From Lasioglossum baleicum (taxonomy: Eukaryota > Arthropoda > Insecta > Hymenoptera > Halictidae): a DNA stretch of 64,000 nt. This document shows, piece after piece, positions 12,242-23,619 of this stretch (positions within the stretch are counted from its first letter, which is position 1; the number at the start of each line of letters is the position of its first letter). The DNA lies in the NCBI RefSeq assembly GCF_051020765.1, contig NC_134944.1:3596001-3660000 (forward strand), given 5' to 3'. The notes beneath the pieces are model-generated. The model was given only the letters and a program-made list of their open reading frames with translations, did not search any database and was not told the origin of the DNA. The position numbers were made by a program, and so were the translations under genes.

Positions 12242-14160
12242 GTTATTACTTAGCCTTATTTTAAATCGCAAAATCATGGTATATCTTGATCAGCTGACAT
12301 TTCGGACGCCATTTCCTGCCTTTTAGTGATTTCTTAAGCTTTCAAGCATTTTTTTGACGCCGCATCAAATGTGCAAAATCAAAGTACGCGTTTCCATCAA
12401 CTTTGGCTTTTTTTATTACCGAAAGAAAAAATTGCGCGCTGTTTAAGGAGAGGATTTGCCATGGGATTACCACTTTTTCGCATTCCTCAACATTTCTAAT
12501 GCGGAAGGATAACATTTTTAAGTCGGAAAAAGTCGTAGAACTCAATAGTTTGCTAATAGAAAACAAAAATTCTGCGAGCATGGGATCTTCAAGTTGCCTG
12601 AAAAATCGCCAGGGATCATTGCTCAAAGTGTCATAAAACTTGTTCTAAATCTAAATGGCAAAAAATTGGCCCTCATTGTTTCCCTTGAGAAAACGAAGTG
12701 ACTTTCCGAACGACCTAATGTGTCCTGAATTTTTTCAAACGCGCTGAAGTCGAAACTGTTAGATAAACAATTTACCAGAGTCGACAAGAACAAGGCTCGC
12801 GTTCTTCGCCCTGTAAATTCCGCTCGCTTTAAATCTTTCGATTAACGTGTAACCATCTGCGGCGCGAGCCGCGGCCATTTACAACAGTCATTTACGTCGC
12901 TTACGACGGCGAATCCTTCGGAAAATAAAGGCGGCATTGTTCGCGAAATTGCCGCCGACTAAAACGACCGCGCGGATTCTCTCGCGCGACGGAACAATAA
13001 CGATCTTTCGCATGTTGTTTGCACACGTGTCTTGAAAATTCCACGGGGTTCCGTGGAGCTCTTGACACGCGAGCCTTCACAGGCCCATCGAAGGATTTAT
13101 TTTCGTTTCGTCTGCTATCGTTGTCGCTGTTACGCCGACTGACAGTGCCACTGGCGCCGAGGATCCACTCTCGACGACGTCGACACCACGGGAACGGCTT
13201 CAACGATTTTACTAAAAATAACCTCTGAACGAATTATCAGTGACTAATGTTCCACTCCTTTCTGATTCGTCAGTGACCACGAAAATGCTCCGTCAATTTA
13301 TGGCCAGGAACACGGTCGACCATCTTGCGAGTTCCGGGATCGTTTGAGTCACTGCTGGACTGTGAATCATCATGCAAATTATTCTATTTCGCGGTAATCA
13401 TTGTTTATCCCGTCGACAAGAGGCGCCTCTTTGCGGTGAAAATGAAGTGGAAATATTTCTGGATTTTCTTCTGACAAATATATGTAGAATTCGACAGAAT
13501 TTAGTAGAATTTTATATTCCACTTTCTTAAAAATTGGTATGCGAAAATTGCAAATTGCAGAAACATCATCAGTCTAATTATTACATTGTTTAATTATACC
13601 TAATGTTTGGACTTTAACGCGACATTCTTTTCGGTTTTGTCATATTGAAAAAGAGTGACAGATGCCGGAATCGAGAGTCAACAGATTTCAATCATCTCTG
13701 CCACGTCGAATGTCGCAACCAATCGATGCCAGTCTGTTCGATAAGCGGTTTAATCATCGGCCGGTGACACATGTTCGCGGAAATTTTATTAATTTATGCA
13801 TGTTCGAATGCGAGGACAGTCATTAATACGACCCGTATTAATGCTTCACGCGGTGCGTTTGTGTCATTCATGCGAGCTAAACGGAGAAACGTTGCTGGCT
13901 GTGTTATAAATTAGAAAGTTATCTGGTAAACCAGTCGATGCTACAATTCTCTACATATCTACTTTAATGCAATTTTATACGTTTGAACCTGCCGATTTAT
14001 CGGGGAAAATGAGCTTACTACGGATAATTGAGAGAAACTGCTCCGAGTATCCAGGAAGCGTTTAATTGTGATCAAATGGGAGAAAGTCGCCATTTTTTAC
14101 ACGAAACAATGCTTGGGAAAACGTCCTGACTCAAATGCGAATTTAGAAAACAATTTATAC
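12242..14160. other. Gene-free stretch
   Basis: No exon is recognised. A decayed family A-type segment is seen at about 13488-13575 (agaattcgacagaatttag, also at 6723-6760 and 53338). The rest is ordinary intronic DNA. Confidence 0.35.
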
Positions 14161-14162
14161 GT

Positions 14163-14450
14163 CTGATTTTGATTGAGAGTCGAATTTGAATTTGGATTTA
14201 AATATAATGGTTGAAACTTGTATTTGAATTTGGATTTAGGTATAATGGTTGAAAGTTGAATTTGAATTTAGATTTAAATAGAATGATTGAAAGGGGTAAA
14301 TGTCAATTTAGATTTAAATATAATGGTTGAAACTTGAATTTGAATTTAGATTTAAATATAATGGTTGAAACTTGTATTTGAATTTGGATTTAAATATAAT
14401 AGTTGAAAGTTGAAATAAAAAGAAAATATAATGACTGAAAGATTTAATTT
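14163..14450 (+). repeat. 38-bp AT-rich minisatellite, about 7 copies
   Basis: The unit contains gaatttggatttaaatataa followed by tggttgaaac. The first two ataatgg blocks are 38 bp apart (14204 and 14242), and the array degenerates toward the right. A diverged block of the same motif lies in reverse orientation at about 41465-41570. Confidence 0.85.
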
Positions 14451-14501
14451 GAATCTAAAACAGAGGAAAGAAACTTGATAAGTAGAGGCTTCGATCTTTA
14501 G

Positions 14502-14517
14502 AATGAGTCCAGGTAAG
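14502..14517 (+). other. Strong splice-donor sequence with an acceptor-like site 11 nt upstream
   Basis: The sequence cgatctttag is followed by 11 bases and then by cag/gtaagtga, a near-perfect U1 match at 14512/14513. It could be the donor of a 5' untranslated first exon or of an 11-nt microexon. The upstream tract is only weakly pyrimidine-rich, so chance is a real alternative. It lies at the left edge of the GC-rich stretch that also contains the 14888 donor. Confidence 0.2.
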
Positions 14518-14564
14518 TGATTCTCCTATTTTACCGAAACATTTTCGACAGCAAACACTTCGCC

Positions 14565-14578
14565 GGGGGGGGGGGGGG
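14565..14578 (+). repeat. Poly-G run (14)
   Basis: Fourteen consecutive G follow cgcc. This is a possible quadruplex-prone or assembly-fragile site at the edge of the GC-rich island. Confidence 0.9.
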
Positions 14579-14579
14579 T

Positions 14580-16740
14580 CTTACAGGCCCGTAGAAATAA
14601 TTCCGGGGGCCCGGTGTGCCAGGGTCCAAGTAAACGCAAAAGCCGAGCGGTTTATTGGCGGGCATCGGGCCGTATCGCTTGCTCGAGCAGTCGTCCTGAA
14701 AGTGACTGCAGGAAGACCGTAGGAGAGGCTCATTAGCCGCAGACAATTGACAGAACAAAGCTGAATTGTTCTTTCCCCCTTGCCCCCCGTTGATCCCGGG
14801 TATCAGGCTTTAGTCCGGCGTCATCTGCCGTCTGCGAATTAAGGATCTCGCTCGACGGTTTCGATGTCAACCGGCAATCCAAACCAGGTAAGCGACATTG
14901 TCATCATCGTCCGCTACCGATGTTCCTCAATCGTCCTTTCTCTCCTCTTGTCCGCAACCTGCTTGCTTCTCTTTTTCGTCTGACTGCGCGTATGTGTGTG
15001 CGTGTATAGTCACCAAGAGACGGCCTTTCACGCACAAAAATAGCAGCAGCTTTGTCCCTCGGTTGCCACTGCTTGCACGACCTTTTTCCGTTCCTACGAG
15101 TTGCTCGAGGTCTTCGTGGTCTCGTTGCTCTTGTTTCTTCAGCGTTAACTCTTTCCACGGGGACTCGATCCTCTTCCAGCGTGATCTTTATGGGACACGC
15201 GAATACCTTCGCGGCGACGCGTGTTAGAAAATACGTTACATACGAAAGGGTGACTGCCAACAAGTGTGTTTATATTACTAGAAGACGTTGACACTGCGAG
15301 CGTCACTTGATGGAGTCCGAAATTGTCCGAAATGGAACTGAATGAACGGAACACCACACAGACTGAGATCCTTCGGAGCAAATTGGGTCACTGGAGTGGG
15401 GATGAGTCGGAGTGCGAACGCGTAGTGGAGTAGGGAGCGCTGGCGCGTGGAGTGGGGATCGCTGAACGCGATAACTACTATCGAGCGTCTCGCGGCTAGC
15501 TGTGACGGTTAATATTAGAATTTTCTTTTCTCCTAGACGCACAGTTTCTCTAAAAATTTGTTTTTTAGAGTATTGCATTGTCATCCAGTTCTGAGGTACG
15601 TTTAAAGTTTCACGTCTCTAGCTCATCGGGAAGTGATTTTAAATTCGATTACAAGATTTGGCGCATACAACAACGACAACGACAACATCGACAACTCGGC
15701 AAGCTAATATAAGCGTGGTAAAAATAGCAGAACGAAGTGGAAGAAAGCTGGCTACCATCGTGGATCCCTGATTCGCACGCCCACGAATATATTCTCTCGG
15801 ATCGAAAGGTCCCTCGCGAACCGGTTCACGCGATATATCGCGGTTCGAGCACGCAAATCGCGAAACTAGCTGCCGGCAACGGGCGTTAACAACCGATTCA
15901 GCTGCAAATAGGCGTGACAACTCCGCGGACGTGTTTATCCATTTGGCCCGGGCGAAGAAATAATTAAACAGACAGGTAGCCGTCGTGGCGACACACGTGA
16001 CGGGGTTGGGAACACGTGTTGACGAAAATAAAAAAAAGAGGGTGAGTCTTTGGGAAATAAATAAGCGTCGTGGCCGTCGAGCCAGGAAGAGATCGGCACC
16101 GACGATAAGGACGGAATGAAACCGTAATATTCGGAAAGGAAAAAATGTAAAGCAGCGTCGTCGTCGGTTGCGACGGGGTTGGCACGAGGATTCGCGAAGA
16201 GATCGGGGGTCGCCGGACACGAGGCGATCGCGTGAGATTAGGGCCCTTTCATGTGTGACTCATGTGCCCAGGGAAAGTAAATGAGTGCAACTGCACCACC
16301 GATACATACCTCTTTCTTTTTTTTCTTCCGACGCGGTCTCTTTCTTCTCCTTCCACCGACACCGAACGTTGAACACCCTACCACGCTACCTACTACCTTT
16401 CACTCTCTTCACGTGCGGCAATCGCGGCGCTGACTTATCGCCGGTCACACGCACGGGCTCTCGTATCGGGCGAACGCGAACTTATTCTTTTTTAAAAAAC
16501 GTGGCTGAGTGTCAATTTTGTCAACGTTCTCGAAAATTAATGAAACGGTCTAGCAGGATAACAAGGATCCAGCGGCTCCGGCCACAATTTTTATGGATAT
16601 TGCGTGGAAAACGATGATGTTAGGTTGAAAGATAATCCGGCGTCAGTAGTGGTTCACACCGATATACCGAGTCGAGATCAGATTATGTACTATGTTCGGG
16701 GGGATATTCTTGGTCGCATCTATCGTGTACTCTCAAAATC
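14580..16740. other. GC/CpG-rich stretch without a recognised exon, possible promoter region
   Basis: It is dense in CpG, with pyrimidine-rich runs (14930-14980, 16310-16400) and a strong donor at 14888. Long open frames occur on both strands (for example 15639-16220 minus, 193 codons), but their composition is mixed and no domain is recognisable. It is plausible as an alternative 5' end for the MBD gene, not proven. Confidence 0.3.
14864..14887 (+). CDS. Possible alternative first coding exon (8 codons) before a strong donor
   Basis: An ATG at 14864 opens eight codons (MSTGNPNQ) that run directly into cag/gtaagc, a good splice donor at 14887/14888. The surrounding 14.5-15.5 kb is CpG-rich, as expected of an insect promoter or first exon. 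The exon would end in phase 0, whereas the MBD exon at 46321 starts with one base of a split codon, so the two cannot be joined directly; at least one more exon would be needed. The peptide is too short to recognise. This is a sequence-pattern call only. Confidence 0.15.
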
Positions 16741-16742
16741 TT

Positions 16743-16922
16743 CTAATCCTTTGCACTCGAATAATTCCGTTCTATATTAATTCTTTTCTTTGTATGACTA
16801 TGAAATTGATATGATACTTCACACAATACTTAAATGTTTAGCAATTGATTAGATACTAACGTATGTAGTAATGTAAGCTATATTTTTTACCTCGGAGTCG
16901 CCACTCGACTGCTAAGGGTTAA
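16743..16922 (+). mobile_element. piggyBac-type MITE, TTAA-CCCTTTGCACTCGA family (C)
   Basis: The left end ctaatcctttgcactcga and the right end, which reads ttaacccttagcagtcga on the minus strand, form inverted repeats with CTAA/TTAA at the borders. TTAA duplications and CCCTTTG-like starts are typical of piggyBac-type elements. At 180 bp it has no coding capacity. Internal tgaaattgatatgatac matches the copy at about 36370. Confidence 0.6.
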
Positions 16923-18217
16923 TATTTCACTGTTTCAAATTGCACTTGCTCATTTTTGTTATAAATGCATCAAATCCGGAATCCAAACATCACCAAAGCC
17001 ATCGGCAAAATAAAACTGTCCCGTCGCACGTTTCTCTCGCGTCGCGAATCGGATGGTCGTTGCATTATCCGAATTATAGCAACCCCGGTGTAGACACGAG
17101 CGTTGAAAATCGACGAGGAGCAAATCACATCGACGATTTGTACGAAAACGGGGGGAGAGATGGGAAACGGGGCGAGAGCGTATAGGTGCGCTCGGAACCA
17201 ATAATTTCCTGTATCGATTTGCGTGGATCTGGCCCCGGCACGAAATCGAAAGGATTGCCCTAACCGGAGAACCGCGGCTAAATGAAAACGGCGCGGCGGC
17301 TACCGGCCTCGTCTTTCGGTGTGCCTAAATTACCGGTTGATACAGCACGGATCTCGAAACCGGGCGAGGGGCGACCACGCTCAAAAAACAGACCGCGAAG
17401 CATTAATTATGTGACTTCCGCGCGGTAACTCTCCGGGCCCGGGCCGGCTCCGGACCTCGATAACTCGAATATGCACCGAAGGGATACGCATAAATTTGCG
17501 AGCCCGGCGAAACGAGCACGCACAGAGAGGGAGAGAGCCGCCCCATCGATTTTCCTCTCCTTGTACGCATCGAACGATTCGCGAAATTGATATACAATTA
17601 CTCGCCGCACCGTGCCGCGCGCTGCGCCGCTGCTCGAGCGTGTCGCTAACGGTGTGTATTTAATTAAAACGCGAGACCAGCCCCCCTCGTCGAATATCGA
17701 GATATGAAATTTTACATCTTTTGCATATGCACGCCGGCTTTGTTCATTCGTACCTATTCCACGTGTCGATAGGGTAATCGGAGTTTCGAGGGCCGTATCT
17801 CGGTGAATATTTAGAAACTCGAACGCATTTTGTCCATGTATTCAAGGCAACTCGCCGTGCTTTCAACTTTTAACCCTTAACACTCGAATGGCGCCACGGA
17901 AAATTGCTGTACCATTATTCTAAATATTGTAAAGATTATTAAATATACGGACCGTTTCATTTTGAAAGTCCACTTTTTTTTAAAAAATGAGCTATCACAC
18001 AATTTCTGATTAATTTATTGTAAGCATTGAATAAAAAAATGTATAATTCTCGGATTCGTATGGAGTTCCATGTGAACAGCTCTGTGGAAAGTGGAGTGGG
18101 AGTAGCATAATGTTAGAAATCGTTCGAAACAATTTACCAACCCCAATCTTTTTAAAATACGTTTCCACCCCGTTTCATGAACCCTATTATTTTCGCCGAT
18201 TAGACCACGCATTAACT
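16923..18217. other. Gene-free stretch before the ratchet site
   Basis: No exon is recognised. A family C terminus (ttaacccttaacactcgaat) lies at about 17870. The segment 17200-17650 is CpG-rich with overlapping frames on both strands. Confidence 0.35.
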
Positions 18218-18246
18218 ATCCCTTCGTTTCTCTGTTTCAGGTAAGA
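18218..18246 (+). other. Candidate recursive (ratchet) splice site in the long intron
   Basis: A pyrimidine-rich tract runs into tttctctgtttcag, and the very next bases are gtaagaac, so a strong 3' splice site and a strong 5' splice site share the junction 18240/18241 with no exon between. This is the arrangement of zero-length ratchet points described in long Drosophila introns. It lies on the strand of the MBD exon, 28 kb upstream of it. Splicing here would leave no trace in the mRNA. It could instead be an acceptor for an ordinary unannotated exon; the frames downstream give no recognised protein. Confidence 0.6.
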
Positions 18247-18598
18247 ACGTAAACGAAGTCGCAGGTGCACGGAGGGCACACGGCCACCGGATTATTGTTT
18301 ATTCCGCGGGGAAAGGTAATCGAGTGTAATTACTCGGCTCCGGTTAACCGGGGAAAATTGCTCGTTACAGCTGGCCCGCGTTACACGATCGTTTTCGGTC
18401 TAAACAAGCCGGATCCGATCCTGAAATTTCACTCTTGTCGATCGAGCGATTACACCTCGCGGGAGACTGCCCTTTGACGATGCGGTTCGAGTGGGCGGTC
18501 TCCTGTAAACGCTCGAAAATTACATTTTTTATGAACTCTTTCCAATTAGACAGCTGATTGATGTATTTCTAGTAGACGTAATTTAAAACAGTAACAAA

Positions 18599-18786
18599 TA
18601 GACTGCGGATCTTTATGCATTTATGCAAAAATTGGTTGGGTGAAATATAAAAATTTCAGAACATTGTACATAATATTGTTTTTAATGTAACAAAGTCATT
18701 AGGGGATAAATTCAATTTTTGTTTTACTTCTGCTTCCCACGGTCAATGCAGAACATTTTTATTTTGCACAAAGCATCCGCGTTCTA
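18599..18786 (+). mobile_element. hAT-like MITE family A copy
   Basis: The left end is tagactgcggatctttatgc. The right end is ttttgcacaaagcatccgcg followed by ttcta. The internal tagggga block and tgcttccca match the 2930 copy. The flanks (gtaacaaa/acaataat) retain only a weak duplication. It sits 350 bp downstream of the recursive splice site. Confidence 0.7.
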
Positions 18787-19640
18787 ACAATAATTGAAAA
18801 TACTGTTACATACTTTTCAATCTGTTCAAGATATTAAGAAAGAATATAAATTTCTCTATTACGCTCAAGTCTGTCACTATTCAGGTAAAACATTTTTATT
18901 TTGCACGTCTAGCGATAGCCGTCTAGTGATAATACGTCCTCACAATTTTTCCTTGATTCAGCAATTGATTCAGCTGCTCTGTTGACATTTGGAATTTTTT
19001 ACGACAACAAAAATTTGATTTTCTGATCCGTCTGCCCGCTTAATCCTTGCCGAGAATAAATCGAGGATTTATGGCAGCGCGAGACGCGGCCACGCTCCTA
19101 CGGTAATTGATTAATCGCGAACCGATGGGAAATTCGTGTATTCCGAGGGACTCCGGGAAAATCTGATTTGTATTTGCGAGTCGGCGAACACTGTTAATAT
19201 CTAGATGAATTATTGCTAACCGCTCCGGTGGCGAATATTTAATTTCGCGTCGATGCGATGTCTGCCCCCCCCCTCACTCCTCCTCTTCCGGATCGATTCT
19301 CGATTAGCTGGCTACGGATTTTGGGGTTCATATTTGTTGCACGAAATTTCCGGATTATCCCGCAAGGTTGATAAGTGGTGTCAGAAATGATAAACAATGG
19401 CTCCATTCAGTCCGATTGTAATTGTTACCAGCGAATATCGGAATACGTTTGATTGGCGAACGTTTCGCTTTTTGCGAATATGCTCGATCATTTTCCTCGT
19501 TGTCGGTTCGGACTCGTTCGTACTCGTTCCGGATAAATCGCGTATGTTTAACGCGCTATTAAACGTTCGTATCGCTGCATACAATTAATGGATTATCGCG
19601 GTACATACCAGTTTTCGTTGAGGGAATCTGTGCATTTAAC
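18787..19640. other. Gene-free stretch
   Basis: It contains a family A-derived fragment at about 18880-18915 (ttcaggtaaaacatttttat). No exon or RNA gene is recognised. Confidence 0.35.
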
Positions 19641-19643
19641 ATT

Positions 19644-20058
19644 CAAATTTTCGTCGTATCAAAACGATCGAGGGACCAAATCAAATTTTGACACGAGTGG
19701 CATCGGGCGAAATCGCGATTCGACGAATCTGTGCTTGGAAAAAAATCAAATTTTCATCGTACCGAAATGACCCAGGGGCGAATTCAATTTTTGATACGAG
19801 TAACGTCGAGCAGAATCGTGATTCGACGAACCTGTGCCCGTAAAAAATCAAGTTTTCATATAAAAGAAATCAATTTCTCATCGTCTCAAAATGATCGAGG
19901 GACCAAATCAATTTTTGACGCGAGTAGGATCGAGCAAAATCGTGATTCGACGAACCTTGCTTGTAAAAAATCCAATTTTCATCGTATCAAAATGATCGAG
20001 GGAGGAAATCAATTTTTGATACGAGTAGCATCGATTGAAATCGTGATTCGAGGAAAGG
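19644..20058 (+). repeat. Tandem repeat, four copies of ~103-123 bp
   Basis: The blocks tcaaaatgatcgagggacca, tttttgatacgagta and atcgtgattcgacga recur in order, with the atgatcgag block near 19657, 19760, 19883 and 19986. The third unit carries about 20 extra bases. The copies differ at many sites, so the array is old. Confidence 0.85.
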
Positions 20059-20519
20059 GAGTGGATGAAAGGACCAGTTCGGAGTAGACGGGGACAGGGA
20101 AAGGGAATGTAAACACATTGTATCGGAAGCTTTCTATCAGCGACCTCTATCAACGGGCGTCGCGTCGATGAGACAGCCAGCATGTCTCTTTCGATACGGT
20201 AACACCTGTAGTGGCAGTAATAGCGGCGATAATAGTAACGCTGTCGACGCGTCGCGTCGGGTGGCATCGAGCTGGCCTGGCCCGACATGGCGGGGGTATG
20301 TTTCCTGTCCATTTTAATTGGGTTATTAACGGGTGCGAGCGTTTCCTGCCTCCTGTGACAAACCCAGGCCTCTCGCAGCTGCCACCCCGTCGGAAACCAA
20401 TCTGTTCCGTTTGTCTTTCGTTCCTTGCCCCGTTTCGGCCGCCACGACATAAATATGCATCATGCTACTTAAATATTGCACGGCTCGACGTACCCGCTGC
20501 GCCCCGAGTCTCCTCGACC

Positions 20520-20630
20520 ATGTCTAGCGATGGTATTAAGCACCTTGCAGGCAGACTCGAACTTCGTTTCATTCCAACATTCGTTTTCATCGCGATGTGC
20601 TTAGTGTATTACCTATTGTTTAAATGTTAG
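20520..20630 (+). CDS. Candidate short ORF with one membrane segment (36 aa)
   Basis: An ATG in a favourable context (cgaccatgtc) opens 36 codons ending in TAG. The N-terminal third is polar (MSSDGIKHLAG), followed by a continuous hydrophobic stretch of about 17 residues from IPTFVFIAMC onward and a short KC tail. It could be a single-pass small membrane peptide. It sits in a GC-rich island after a TATA-like ataaatatgcat at about 20448. No homologue is recognised and an ORF this short arises easily by chance, so confidence is low. Confidence 0.12.
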   Translation: MSSDGIKHLAGRLELRFIPTFVFIAMCLVYYLLFKC

Positions 20631-20639
20631 TCATTTTAT

Positions 20640-22180
20640 TTTTATTTAATTGTGAACGGACCTGTTGGATTGCGCGCCACCAGTGTAGGGCAGGAATTAA
20701 TTACATGAGTAATTAACATACTCTTCTTCGAACAGACAATGTTTCTAGGTTGACTGTGTTTAATATTGTGGTGTAATCGTGATCAAATTTTGTAAGGAAA
20801 AGCCAAAACGGGTTCATTAACAAAATTGTTCGTTTCTGTCAGTCTTTTTTTTTTGAAATCTGTTGGCGATTCTAAGGTTGGCTGTTAATATATACAGATA
20901 CATACGTACACTTCAACTTTATAATTTTATTCATTTATAAATTCGGTAAACTGGTCGGAACGCCGCGCCGCTTCCTCGCGAAAATTTTGTTGAATTTGAT
21001 GAGTTTCACCAGCAGATACGATGCAGCGAACTGCGTATTCACTGTTTGTGCGTTCCATCTTGGCAAAACTGAAGCCAGCAAAGTGATTTATGCTGGTTAT
21101 AGTGTAGACGCTGTTAGCTTGTTCGTCCGAAACGCATTTCTATTGAATTCTCATTCCGTGCTATTGATGCAGAAAATGATTTCGCTAATAGACCCGCAGT
21201 CTACTACTAATGAGTAATGGCTTCCTGAATGACAGTGCAAGGAAAGTTGTTCTACCAGTTCCACCGATAATAAAGAAGGCTGATTATTTAACGCTGCGTG
21301 CGTACGAGTTTATTGAATTACTAACTGGGTAAACTTCGTACAATTGTGAAATATAATTGGAAAATTGACGACGCGAAAAACGCGCGCGACAAAGAGCAAC
21401 AAATAAGCGCGCTGTTTTTAATGTTTCACCGCGGAACGATTAGTTTATCGGACACATGTTTACCAGTTGGTTAGCTTCTATTTTTATAGAACGTGATATA
21501 TATATATATATATATAGGCAAACAGTGTACACATCACCCTACGAAGATAGCTGTTGGAATAATGTATGTGTACCTCGTCCCGCGTTACATAAAAAAAAAT
21601 GTCGCGAAGCCACATGATCCCGGAGAACGGAATCATAATTAATTATTCGAAATGCCTAGTTTTATCTGGCTTTTGTTTTTATCGGCGCCGCGCGAGGTTA
21701 TCGCGGCAAAATTTATATTAACGTACTTGGCAATTTTTTCTTTCTCGTTCGGTCACGATAGAATTCGATGCAACAACGCAACGGTCCGGGGGGGAAAACA
21801 GCTTCCGCTGTGTTTATTCGAGTGTAATATAAATGCAAATACAAAATGTAAACGGGCGATACGTACGGTGCTTTATTGCTTGGCGAAACAATCATTTCAT
21901 AAAACCAGATGCGCGAGAAAACACTGTTTAATTCAACTACGTACCTCGCCGACAAACGAAATCATTCCGGATTATCGATTCGCGAGCGAATTATTAATTT
22001 TCTACCGTCCACTCGATTTTTTTATAACGGTGAATTAACACGCAGAGGAGAGGAAACGTTTTTTTTCCCGTGTGCGCTGTTTCATCGGTTAATAGGAATT
22101 AATAAAAATGTGTCCGGCACACAATGAACGGCCGTTTTACGTTTTTAACAGACCTGCGATAATACGCAAATTATTCAGGC
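20640..22180. other. Gene-free stretch with an AT microsatellite
   Basis: (TA)n lies at 21497-21516. A family A right end (cgcagtctact) lies at about 21190. The 128-codon plus-strand frame at 21652-22038 has no recognisable domain and reads like chance ORF. Confidence 0.35.
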
Positions 22181-22192
22181 TTGTCTCCCCGC

Positions 22193-22356
22193 TAGACGGA
22201 TCTTTATGCAACATAAAAATTGTATCGATTGCAGGGAACAGAAATCATCATCATTATAATAATCATATATTGACATCTTCAATTGAAAAAATTCTCCTAC
22301 AATTTTGAATTTCATCTACTCAATTTTCCTATAAATGCACAAAGATCCGAAGTCCA
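22193..22356 (-). mobile_element. hAT-like MITE family A, complete copy with 8-bp duplication
   Basis: It starts tagacggatctttatgcaac and ends gcacaaagatccgaagtcca. The flanks CTCCCCGC (22185-22192) and CTCCCCAC (22357-22364) match at 7 of 8 positions. Its interior is inverted relative to most copies: gaatttcatctactcaattt is the complement of the block next to the left end of the 46982 and 55092 copies. Confidence 0.75.
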
Positions 22357-23562
22357 CTCCCCACTCTACGACGCGGTCACGTGACTCGTCTGGTACTGGC
22401 AGAGAGAGGGGGTAACTCTTTCGAAGTTGGCGCTTGACGCTCATTTTCCTTCATCCGCTTATTAATTGCGTCCCCCACCCCTATTGTTTTTCCTTCGAAG
22501 ACTTTCTCGATTGGCGAGCGAGCGCGGGCGCGCCTTTCACCCTGTTTCTCCTCTCGTTGTCTGGAGATTAATTAAGGGTAAACACTCTCCTCTCGCTTCC
22601 GCGAGCACCGGCGACGTTCGAGTTAAATTTAATTACATTGATGGGAGAGGCGAACCGGGTTTCGTTCAGTTTCTTTTTCTTTTCGCTGACGTGCCGGGCA
22701 AAGGCAACGATAACGTCGATTACCCGAGGCCCGACACGAACAAAAAAGTCAATGAAAGTGGCTGCGGAATGCATTGTCCTTTGAGCGGCTCGGAAAATCC
22801 AGACTGCTTCGACGGAGCTGAATCGAACGTCCGAAGTGAAAGGAATATGCATTTCATTTATCCGATTGGATTCGATCCAGTATTAATCGGTGTACAAATT
22901 AATCCTTCGCTCCTTCTTCGCGGGTGTATTGTTCGTCTAGGGACAATCGGATCTCGAAAGTAATTATTTCTCTGCAGAAATATTAATAAACAAAATCGTA
23001 CAAAAGCGAGCTCCCACTTTCGCGACACAGCTCGGCCAGTAACATTTCGGAGCGATTAATTTCCGCGGAAAACAATTTCTCCGGGGCCACGTGGCCGGTT
23101 TTCGGGGTTGCATAACGCATTTTCATTTCCCCGGCGATCTATTTCCATCTCGTCGAGTTATTTCGAATCGTTCATAAATGATTCATGCTCGCCGGTATTA
23201 ATATCGCCCGGTAGATAGGAACGAAAAGAACCAACGCGGCGAAACTGCGGGGTGGAGGTTTCGGGGGCGGTATGTGTGGAAAAAAAGGGACGACTCATTC
23301 CACCGCATTCGGTGTTTATCTATAAAACGAGTCTCGATCGAGGAGAAACACCTCGGCCAACGTTCTCCCCGGACGGCAAGAACAAAAGAAGCAATTGGCC
23401 ACGTCGGCATCCTCGCGTCGAATTCCCATGCATATGGATTAAGACGCTCCACATCTCGCCGAGCCAAGGTGCAGGATACGTAATCCTGCTGGCGCGCAAG
23501 CAAATCATGTTTATTCAGGAACGTATACATAGTAATCGAGGGGAGACGTTTCTCTGTGTGCG

Positions 23563-23582
23563 TCCTCTCTCTCCCCTCTCTC

Positions 23583-23615
<33 letters not shown>
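23563..23615 (+). repeat. (CT)n microsatellite
   Basis: A long, almost uninterrupted CT run, long enough to be polymorphic. Confidence 0.9.

Positions 23616-23619
<4 letters not shown>

Noticed and set aside
15639..16220. Minus-strand ORF of 193 codons
   Set aside because: Val run comes from a GAC/AAC simple repeat; composition is Arg/Phe/Ser-rich as in translated CpG-rich non-coding DNA; no motif.
18880..18900. attcag/gtaaaa as another ratchet point
   Set aside because: Part of the repeated ttcaggtaaaacatttttat block of family A; donor is weak and the junction recurs in other copies with different bases.
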